A stretch of DNA of 64,000 nt from contig NZ_JAHVAP010000005.1 in assembly GCF_024721155.1 (NCBI RefSeq), positions 124,001 through 188,000 of the forward strand, in the 5' to 3' direction. The notes below the pieces were generated by a model. It saw only the letters and a program-made list of their open reading frames with translations, was not told where the DNA came from and ran no database searches. The translations under genes and the position numbers were made by a program. Each line of letters starts with the position of its first letter. Within the stretch, counting starts at the first letter, position 1. Source of the stretch: Mucilaginibacter phenanthrenivorans. Its GTDB lineage: Bacteria; Bacteroidota; Bacteroidia; Sphingobacteriales; Sphingobacteriaceae. Of the stretch, positions 31,442 to 38,199 are shown piece by piece.

Positions 31442-33253
31442 ATGCAAAAAATAAGAAATATAGCGATCATCGCTCACGTTGACCACGGCAAGACTACCCT
31501 GGTTGATAAAATATTACACGCTTGTTCTATCTTTCGTGATAACGAACAGACAGGCGAATTGATATTGGACAACAATGACCTGGAGCGCGAACGAGGTATC
31601 ACCATCGTTTCAAAAAACGTTTCGGTTATGTACAAGGATGTTAAGATCAACATCATCGATACCCCTGGTCACGCCGACTTTGGCGGCGAGGTTGAGCGCG
31701 TTTTAAAAATGGCCGATGGCGTTTTATTGCTTTGCGATGCATTTGAAGGCGCTATGCCTCAAACCCGCTTTGTAACACAAAAGGCTTTAGCCCTTGGCTT
31801 AAAACCTATTGTTGTTGTAAACAAGGTTGATAAGGAAAACTGCCGCCCTGAAGAAGTTTACGAACAAATTTTTGAATTGTTCTTCAACCTTGAAGCAACT
31901 GAAGATCAGCTGGATTTCCCGGTTATCTATGGTTCGTCAAAACAAGGCTGGATGAGCACAGACTGGAAGGTTCCAACTGATAACATTTTCCCTTTGATGG
32001 ATGCCATTTTGGCTAACATCCCTCCTGCTCCTATTGCCGAAGGTACTTTACAAATGCAGATCACCTCTTTGGATTATTCTTCATTCGTAGGTCGTATCGC
32101 AATCGGTCGTGTTGCACGTGGTACTATAAAAGAAAACATGCCGGTATCGTTGGTAAAACGCGATGGCACTATTCAAAAATCACGCATAAAAGAACTTTAT
32201 ACTTTTGAAGGTTTAGGTAAAGTTAAAGCTACATCGGTTAGCTCCGGCGATATCTGTGCCGTAGTTGGTATTGATGGTTTTGACATTGGCGATACCATTG
32301 CCGATTTTGACAAACCGGAACAACTGGAAGTTATCCATATTGACGAGCCTACCATGAACATGCTGTTCACCATTAACACTTCACCGTTTTTTGGTAAGGA
32401 AGGCAAGTTTGTAACCTCACGCCACCTGCGCGATCGTTTATACAAGGAAATGGAAAAGAACCTGGCGCTTAAGGTTGTTGAAACCGAATCGCCTGATTCA
32501 TACTTAGTGTATGGCCGTGGTATTCTCCATTTATCAGTATTGATCGAAACCATGCGCCGCGAAGGCTACGAGTTGCAGGTTGGCCAGCCACAGGTTATTG
32601 TTAAAGAAATTGACGGTGTTAAATGCGAGCCGGTTGAAACTTTGATAGTTGACGTACCTGGTGAAGTTGCCGGTAAGGTAATTGAGCTGGTAACACAACG
32701 TAAAGGTGACTTACTTGTAATGGAGCCAAAAGGCGATTTACAGCACCTTGAATTTGATATTCCTGCACGCGGTATCATCGGTTTACGTAACAACGTACTG
32801 ACTGCTACCGGCGGCGAGGCTATCATGGCACACCGCTTTAAAGCTTACGAGCCATGGAAGGGCACAATCCCAGGCCGTTTAAACGGCGTATTGGTATCAA
32901 TGGATACCGGTAAAACAACCGCTTTTGCAATTGATAAATTACAGGACCGCGGTCGTTTCCATATCGATCCCGGAACTGATATCTACGAAGGACAGGTTTT
33001 AGGCGAGCATATCCGTGATAACGATTTGGTTATTAACCTTACCAAAGGCAAGCAGTTAACCAACATGCGTGCATCAGGTAGCGATACCAACGTGCGTATT
33101 GCCCCTGCTATCAAGTTCTCGTTAGAAGAATCGATGGAGTACATCCAGGCCGACGAATACATTGAGGTAACCCCTCAAAGCATCCGGATGCGTAAGATCT
33201 TCCTGAACGAAAACGAAAGAAGAGTTAACGCTAAGAAGTTTGTTAACCAATAA
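31442..33253 (+). CDS. typA: Translational GTPase TypA/BipA
   Basis: A 603-residue ribosome-binding GTPase of the EF-G family. G1 is HVDHGKTTLVDKIL near residue 13, then RERGITI (G2), DTPGHADFGGEV (G3) and VVNKVDK (G4). The C-terminal TypA-specific part includes RGIIGLRNNVLTATGGEAIMAHRF and TGKTTAFAIDKLQDRGRFHIDPG. It acts on the 50S subunit in assembly and stress or cold adaptation. It is a single-gene unit with a consensus promoter and a strong terminator. Confidence 0.97.
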   Translation: MQKIRNIAIIAHVDHGKTTLVDKILHACSIFRDNEQTGELILDNNDLERERGITIVSKNVSVMYKDVKINIIDTPGHADFGGEVERVLKMADGVLLLCDAFEGAMPQTRFVTQKALALGLKPIVVVNKVDKENCRPEEVYEQIFELFFNLEATEDQLDFPVIYGSSKQGWMSTDWKVPTDNIFPLMDAILANIPPAPIAEGTLQMQITSLDYSSFVGRIAIGRVARGTIKENMPVSLVKRDGTIQKSRIKELYTFEGLGKVKATSVSSGDICAVVGIDGFDIGDTIADFDKPEQLEVIHIDEPTMNMLFTINTSPFFGKEGKFVTSRHLRDRLYKEMEKNLALKVVETESPDSYLVYGRGILHLSVLIETMRREGYELQVGQPQVIVKEIDGVKCEPVETLIVDVPGEVAGKVIELVTQRKGDLLVMEPKGDLQHLEFDIPARGIIGLRNNVLTATGGEAIMAHRFKAYEPWKGTIPGRLNGVLVSMDTGKTTAFAIDKLQDRGRFHIDPGTDIYEGQVLGEHIRDNDLVINLTKGKQLTNMRASGSDTNVRIAPAIKFSLEESMEYIQADEYIEVTPQSIRMRKIFLNENERRVNAKKFVNQ

Positions 33254-33314
33254 GAAGTTGATTAGGTTGATTGAGAGAGTGGTTAATTGAGGTAGATAAT
33301 CAACAAATATATAG

Positions 33315-33343
33315 AGCATCCGGGTTTACCGGATGCTTTTTTT
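33315..33343 (+). terminator. Terminator of typA
   Basis: AGCATCCGG / CCGGATGCT (9-bp stem, 5-base loop) followed by TTTTTTT. A near copy including the preceding TATATAG occurs at 36184-36214. Confidence 0.85.
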
Positions 33344-33385
33344 GTTGCAAATAAAAAGCTACATTTATATCCGTAATAACATTTC

Positions 33386-34414
33386 ATGAAAAAAATTTAC
33401 CTTATCACAATTGCAGTGCTCGGATTTATATTGATCCTGAATTCCTGCAGTAAGCTTACTGACGTTCAGACAAATCCGGACCATTCCATACAACTTACCT
33501 TCGATACTGTCCGGATTACGCAGGGTACAACGCAATTTCTTGCCGCGAAAAATTATCATGCTGATCAAATTAACTGGGCCTCATCTGATACTTCCATAGC
33601 AAAGATAGATGCCACAGGGCTAATTAATGCTTTTCGCCCGGGCGTGATTACCATAACAGCAGTTAGTAAAACTTATGCGGTTTCGGCAAAATGCGTAGTT
33701 ATTGTCGGTGGAAACAATATTTCGGATACCAAAGTATCTGATGTTTCAGTTGGTGCCGACGGTTCTATTTACGTAATTGGGACCGATTTGGTGTCGCCCA
33801 CTGGCGGATACGGTATTTACAAGGTTTCGGGCGACAAATTAAATAAGCTGCCTTTATGTGCAGGTGTCAGGATAGCCGTAGGCCCTGATGGCAGGCCATG
33901 GGTAGTTAATAAATCACATATCGTTTATCGCTTCCGTGATTCAACATCTGCCTGGGAACAACTACCCGGTACAGCTACCGACATAGGGATTGGTGCCGAT
34001 GGTTCAACATTCATTATTGGTACGCAGGATGTTTCACCAAGCGGGGGTAAAAATATTTTGAAGTGGGATGGCAGCAACTGGACTACTATGCCAGGGTGTG
34101 CAGGTATCCATATTGCGGTGGACCCAACAGGGATTCCTTATGTAGCTAACCTATCAAACATTGTTTACAAATACGATGGCATAAGTCTCTGGAACCCTAT
34201 TGGTGGAGTTTCAGCTAACGACATCGGGATCGGCGCTAATGGCAGCGTATATGTAACCGGAACTACCGGTTCGCCAATCACCATAGCCAAATTAACTGAT
34301 CCGGGTTCATGGGCTTCCATTTCAGTAAGTTCCGCAGTTGCCACAAGCATATCTGTTAAGCCAAACGGCGACATCGTTTATATCGATGGCAATGGGTTAT
34401 TGCATTTAAACTAA
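33386..34414 (+). CDS. Lipoprotein with BIG2 domain and tectonin-like repeats
   Basis: A 342-residue lipoprotein (lipobox ILNSC, Cys21). Residues about 34-110 are a bacterial Ig-like (BIG2) domain: ITQGTTQFLAAKNYHADQINWASSDTSIAKIDATG. From about 118 onward come tectonin-type beta-propeller repeats with the recurring core DIGIGADGSTFIIGTQ, LKWDGSNWTTMPG and IAVDPTGIPYVANLSNIVYKYDG; three to four repeats are present. Tectonins bind sugars or lipopolysaccharide in other organisms, so surface binding is plausible but not shown. A paralogue lies convergently at 34822-35667. Confidence 0.82.
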   Translation: MKKIYLITIAVLGFILILNSCSKLTDVQTNPDHSIQLTFDTVRITQGTTQFLAAKNYHADQINWASSDTSIAKIDATGLINAFRPGVITITAVSKTYAVSAKCVVIVGGNNISDTKVSDVSVGADGSIYVIGTDLVSPTGGYGIYKVSGDKLNKLPLCAGVRIAVGPDGRPWVVNKSHIVYRFRDSTSAWEQLPGTATDIGIGADGSTFIIGTQDVSPSGGKNILKWDGSNWTTMPGCAGIHIAVDPTGIPYVANLSNIVYKYDGISLWNPIGGVSANDIGIGANGSVYVTGTTGSPITIAKLTDPGSWASISVSSAVATSISVKPNGDIVYIDGNGLLHLN

Positions 34415-34439
34415 TCGTACCAGACACAATAATCAGAGG

Positions 34440-34466
34440 CCGTCTCATAACTAGTTTATGAGACGG
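34440..34466 (+). terminator. Terminator/IS-end hairpin after the tectonin gene
   Basis: CCGTCTCATAA (34440-34450) and TTATGAGACGG (34456-34466) form an 11-bp stem followed by TTTTTG. This palindrome also resembles the outer end of IS1182-type elements, in keeping with the transposase tail to its right. Confidence 0.65.
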
Positions 34467-34587
34467 TTTTTGCATTTTGATTGCTTTTGGATTGTCCATT
34501 AGGACAATGTCCACAATGATAGTTTTTTGGGGAGGGCTTCGAATTAGCTGGATTTTAGGATAAAAAGCCAAAATTAGCTTGCGCCTC

Positions 34588-34653
34588 TCACTTTTTGAGG
34601 TTACGAGCAATTGAAAGTAAGCCCATTTCGACTTCTGTTTTCGTTAAGCTTTC
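34588..34653 (-). pseudogene. C-terminal remnant of an IS transposase (IS1182-like)
   Basis: On the minus strand 21 codons read ESLTKTEVEMGLLSIARNLKK and then stop. The pattern T(E/K)VEMGLLSIARNLKK at a C-terminus is what I associate with IS1182-type DDE transposases (compare family tails such as ...E.GL...A.NLKK). A stop codon lies directly upstream, so only the tail survives. With the palindrome at 34440-34466 it suggests an old insertion between the two tectonin genes. The family call is from memory and not searched. Confidence 0.5.
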
Positions 34654-34713
34654 TTAAGTAACTGTTCGCTGTTGGATAGTTCTTATAGTGTGCTAATATT
34701 TCTATAGAGTGCA

Positions 34714-34761
34714 AAAAAAATCGGGTCCGCGAGATTAAACCCCGGCAGACCCAATTTTTTA
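34714..34761 (-). terminator. Terminator of the second tectonin gene
   Basis: On the minus strand GGGTC (with inner CCG/CGG pairing) and GACCC form a hairpin followed by TTTTTTTT; the other side carries an A-run. It is 60 bp beyond the stop of the gene at 34822. Confidence 0.65.
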
Positions 34762-34821
34762 ATCTGTATCGTCCTAAAAAAATACAGGTGATTTTACTTT
34801 AGATATAATGCAAATAAGTCC

Positions 34822-35667
34822 TTATAAATTAAGGTTATTGTAGATTAAATGCGAAGCGTTAACTGTCCATGGATGTCCTTGAGGATCTACAGCTACATTT
34901 ATTCCTGCACCTGATACGGTAGCGGTCCAGCCGGTTCCATTCCATTTTGAAATTCCGTAGCCACCGGATGTGGAAACCAGGGTTGTGCCAACAATGTATA
35001 CACTTCCGTTAGCACCAATGCCAATGTCCGTAGCAGAACCAGCCACCTGCTGAAACATAGTTCCATTGTATTTGTAAATTAAATTAGATTTATTAACTAC
35101 CCATGGTGTTCCGGATTGATCTACAGCTACTCTTACGCCTGAAGCTCCTGATATCACAACCCAACTGGTTCCATTCCATTTTGAAACTCTGAATCCTCCG
35201 GTTGAAGATACTGTTGTGGTATCTGTGATAAAAACAGAACCGTCGGCACCTATGCCAATGTCGGTACCTGTACCTGGTAATTGCTGAAAAGCACTACCAT
35301 TAAATTTAAAAATCAGGTGTGATTTATTAATCACCCATGGATTGCCTTGTGGGTCTACAGCTAATCTAACTGCCGCTCCCGAAAAAGTTGTCCAGCTGCT
35401 TCCGTTCCATTTTAAAATCCCATATCCCCCTGTTGGTGATACTGTTGTGGTGTCTGTTATAAAAACAGAACCATTAGCTCCTATACCGACATCCGTACCT
35501 GCACCTGGTAATTGTAGCCAATTGTCTGATGAAGGCAAATTTGCCTGGCTACCGGTTAATTTTTTAGAAAACGATGAGTCGGTTTTAATTGGGCTGCTTT
35601 CTTTTTTACAAGCAATAAAAATGTTTGCTACAGCAAATAGCAAACAGGCTATTCTGATTTTTTTCAC
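34822..35667 (-). CDS. Lipoprotein with three tectonin-like repeats
   Basis: A 281-residue lipoprotein (lipobox IFIAC, Cys20). After a short linker come three repeats of about 76 residues, each with (V/I)GIGA(N/D)GSV(F/Y)I, TxVSxTGG(Y/F), KWNG(S/T)SW, VRVAVD.(S/Q)G.PWV(V/I)NKS.LI(F/Y)K(F/Y)NG and Q(L/V)xGxxTD. The repeats are very alike, suggesting recent amplification or homogenisation. It lacks the BIG2 domain of the paralogue at 33386-34414, towards which it is convergently transcribed. Confidence 0.85.
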   Translation of the reverse strand: MKKIRIACLLFAVANIFIACKKESSPIKTDSSFSKKLTGSQANLPSSDNWLQLPGAGTDVGIGANGSVFITDTTTVSPTGGYGILKWNGSSWTTFSGAAVRLAVDPQGNPWVINKSHLIFKFNGSAFQQLPGTGTDIGIGADGSVFITDTTTVSSTGGFRVSKWNGTSWVVISGASGVRVAVDQSGTPWVVNKSNLIYKYNGTMFQQVAGSATDIGIGANGSVYIVGTTLVSTSGGYGISKWNGTGWTATVSGAGINVAVDPQGHPWTVNASHLIYNNLNL

Positions 35668-36027
35668 AAGCGAAAGGTTTAAGTTATAACGAAATTGTTA
35701 TAAAACAAAAATACAAGAATTTCACAAAAAGCAATAGTAGCAAACAAATAATTTCATAAAAATTAATAAAAAATAGAACAAGCGCATTTAAAATTTCAAA
35801 AAAGCTCAATTAAATTAATATTTAGTTAATAATTAATTTACCCAATGATTAATAAATTAAATTACGGTTGATAACACTTGGTAAAAGCATACAAATATTA
35901 GACATCCACCTAAGCCGCTTGCGTGATGAAGATTTAAGAAAGGAAAATAGTCACAATCGCCTATACCCTATTGCCCATATTTTACAGCACTGATACTCAT
36001 TATTGACCCTGATTGTTGATTTCGATG

Positions 36028-36152
36028 CCCTTGTTGGTGTTGTCACCAACAAGTTGGATGAGGTTTGTGTCTGTTTATCAATGCCGCCAATCTGGTTGTA
36101 CAAATGCACACCCAATAGCCTCATCGTTTGTTGGTGACAACACCAACAAAGG
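36028..36152. repeat. Paired-palindrome inverted repeat element
   Basis: The left arm (36028-36062) and right arm (36119-36152) are near-perfect reverse complements of about 34 bp. Each arm itself contains the 9-bp palindrome TTGTTGGTG-ttgt-CACCAACAA (left 36031-36052). The 56-bp centre has partly matching ends (GTGT/ACAC), so the whole can form one long cruciform or two small hairpins. It has no ORF. It looks like a non-autonomous mobile (MITE or REP-like) element. Confidence 0.7.
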
Positions 36153-36183
36153 CGGAACCTGCTGGCTTATTAAAATTATATAG

Positions 36184-36214
36184 AGCATCCGGTAAAATAC
36201 CGGGTGCTTTTTTT
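36184..36214. terminator. Terminator before the winged-helix gene
   Basis: AGCATCCGGTA / TACCGGGTGCT hairpin (one G-T pair) followed by TTTTTTT on the plus strand. It lies just past the stop of the minus-strand gene at 36224 and nearly duplicates the typA terminator. Confidence 0.65.
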
Positions 36215-36223
36215 GTGGATTTA

Positions 36224-36535
36224 CTATTGCCTTTTGTGGTTAAAAAGCAAGCTAAACTTAACTGACATCATGTCGAACATTTTTTTATCGATACAATAAA
36301 TCACACTGGCTTGCTCATTACTGGTTTTGATAATCCCAAGCGACTTTAATTCAAGTATATGCTTATCGATTGTACGCGATTTATAGGTATCAGTATAAAA
36401 AGCCTTTTTACTTATTCCATTTCCGTTTTCAATTATCATCCGGATGATAAAAACCCTCACAGGCAATGCCATGGCTCTCGCAAATTGCGATATCTGAACA
36501 TCCGTTTCATTTAAGTTTGCTTTTAAAAACCCCAT
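36224..36535 (-). CDS. Winged-helix (ArsR-like) transcriptional regulator
   Basis: Starting at the ATG at 36535 gives 103 residues. ISQFARAMALPVRVFIIRMIIENG is the first helix of an ArsR-like winged helix, followed by SRTIDKHILELKSLGIIKTS (recognition helix) and a beta wing (ASVIYCIDKKMFDMM). No metal-binding cysteine motif is obvious, so a metal-sensing role is not supported. A longer frame to 36580 begins with TTG inside the terminator hairpin of the upstream gene and is rejected. It stands alone, 181 bp from the beta-helix lipoprotein gene. Confidence 0.75.
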   Translation of the reverse strand: MGFLKANLNETDVQISQFARAMALPVRVFIIRMIIENGNGISKKAFYTDTYKSRTIDKHILELKSLGIIKTSNEQASVIYCIDKKMFDMMSVKFSLLFNHKRQ

Positions 36536-36565
36536 AAAAAACTTGTGTAAAAATGAATGTAATTC

Positions 36566-36598
36566 AAAAAGCTGCGCCAATTATTTGGCGCAGCTTTT
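36566..36598 (-). terminator. Terminator of the beta-helix lipoprotein gene
   Basis: AAAAAGCTGCGCC (36566-36578) and GGCGCAGCTTTT (36587-36598) make a perfect 12-bp stem with an 8-base loop; on the minus strand it ends in GCTTTTT. It lies 118 bp beyond the stop at 36717. Confidence 0.8.
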
Positions 36599-36716
36599 AC
36601 TTAAGTTAAACCGGTGTCGTGTCGATCATGAATTGACACTTAGCCTTGAGTTCTGAGTCAGAAAAAAACAAATTTGACTTAAAGCTTTCGACAGAAGACC
36701 GTTGACTTAACACTAT

Positions 36717-38159
36717 TTACTTTACTGCACCCGGAGTTGTGTAAGGTAACACCTGCGGGTCGAAATTAGCCCAGCCGGCGGTCCAATCGGTTGCGCCGAA
36801 CGCGCCGCGGTAACTAACTTTATCAAAAAATGCATTTGTTACTTTTGCATTCGTAAACAAAGCGCCGGTTTCTGCTGCCGAACCGGCTTTAACTGTGAAG
36901 TTCGGTGTTCCGGGGCGGGCAAAATCCGACGAGAATTTGAACGGATCTGTAATTAAAGCATCAGCATATAAGGCTGCGTCAAAAACATTGTTAGCCCGTA
37001 AGGTTGTTTCAAATATTGCTTTTTGAGCAGGGTTGTCACCTTTTACCTCGTTGCCTTTTTTGTTGCTTCCGTAAACTATGTTGTTTGCAAAAACCAAACG
37101 GCCCGCAGTATAGTTGGTTGATGTTGAGCCTGCGGTGGTAACTTTTGAATCATCGATATAAATACCTTCGGCGAAACCTGCAAAAACAGAATTTAATATA
37201 CTCAGCGCCGAGTTACGACGAATTTGAGCGCCATGCTGGTAGTTAGCGTTTACGTTGGAAGGCACAGTTAGGCTTGAAATAGGGCCCAAAAGCGTCATGT
37301 TAGAGAATACCGCCGAAGTTTGCGGGGTTTTATCAGAGCCTGAACCATCATTGTCTGATTCAAAGGCATTTGAGCCCGAAACGTCGGCAATGGTTGGATA
37401 GCGTTGCGATAAGCCAAACTGAACTTTACCTGAATAGCCAAAATCGGTATCAAAATCATCATCAAGGCCGCCAATGGCCAATAAGTGCTTTGCGTTTACA
37501 TTACCGCCAAACCATTCAAATGAATCATCGCCTGAACGGTAAACTTCAATATAATCAAGGGTTGTGCCTGAACCCACGCCGCCCATGGTAAGGCCGTTGA
37601 TTTCGTTATCAGGTGAAAAAGGGATACCTGCGTATTCGATACGTACATATTTTAATGTGCCTGAGTTATCATCAGCGACTGAACCACCGTATTGTATATA
37701 TTTTGCGGCATCGCCTTTGGCATCCAAACCGCCTTCAATACCTACATTATCGCCCTGGTTAACAGGCGCCTTTCCTAACAGGATGATACCACCCCAATCG
37801 CCGGCCGAACGTGTGCCCGCAGCAAAAGACGAAGTAAATACAATAGGTTTATCAGCCGTGCCCACGGCCATTAATTTGGCACCGCGGGTTACCACTAACG
37901 TTCCCTTGCTTGCTTTTTCGCCTTTAATAATAGTGCCCGGCTCAACAGTAAGCACCGCTCCATTTGTAACATAAACGAAACCTTTTAAAAGGTAAATTTT
38001 ATCAGCCTTCCAGGTGGTGCTTGTAGCTATGTCGCCGCTAACCTCAACTGTTGACGATGTTACAGGCGGAACAACAGGATCGATAGTGGAGTTTGTTTTA
38101 CTACATGATGTAGCCAAAATAATGGCGCTTAACGCCAGTAATAGAATTGATTTTTTCAT
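36717..38159 (-). CDS. Right-handed beta-helix lipoprotein
   Basis: A 480-residue lipoprotein (lipobox ILATSC, Cys19). Repeated short strands with Gly/Asn/Asp turns fill the mature part: GAVLTVEPGTIIKGEKASKGTLVVTRGAKLMAVGTADKPIVFTSS, GDWGGIILLGKAPVN, LKYVRIEYAGIPFSPDNEINGLTMGGVGSGTTLDYIEVYRSGDDSFEWFGG. These are typical of a right-handed parallel beta-helix family found in Bacteroidota and Proteobacteria. It directly follows a TonB receptor gene (41 bp), suggesting a joint outer-membrane unit. The ligand is unknown. Confidence 0.82.
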   Translation of the reverse strand: MKKSILLLALSAIILATSCSKTNSTIDPVVPPVTSSTVEVSGDIATSTTWKADKIYLLKGFVYVTNGAVLTVEPGTIIKGEKASKGTLVVTRGAKLMAVGTADKPIVFTSSFAAGTRSAGDWGGIILLGKAPVNQGDNVGIEGGLDAKGDAAKYIQYGGSVADDNSGTLKYVRIEYAGIPFSPDNEINGLTMGGVGSGTTLDYIEVYRSGDDSFEWFGGNVNAKHLLAIGGLDDDFDTDFGYSGKVQFGLSQRYPTIADVSGSNAFESDNDGSGSDKTPQTSAVFSNMTLLGPISSLTVPSNVNANYQHGAQIRRNSALSILNSVFAGFAEGIYIDDSKVTTAGSTSTNYTAGRLVFANNIVYGSNKKGNEVKGDNPAQKAIFETTLRANNVFDAALYADALITDPFKFSSDFARPGTPNFTVKAGSAAETGALFTNAKVTNAFFDKVSYRGAFGATDWTAGWANFDPQVLPYTTPGAVK

Positions 38160-38199
38160 ATTTTTTTTATAGTTTATTGAAGATTAAAGAGTTTAACGA

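Larger units (their letters stand above)
35668..36223. other. Gene-free AT-rich stretch with a structured repeat
   Basis: No gene seen in 556 bp. The first 340 bases are strongly AT-rich without clear signals apart from a possible promoter for the gene at 35667. The rest holds the paired-palindrome element (36028-36152) and a terminator (36184-36214). Confidence 0.5.
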
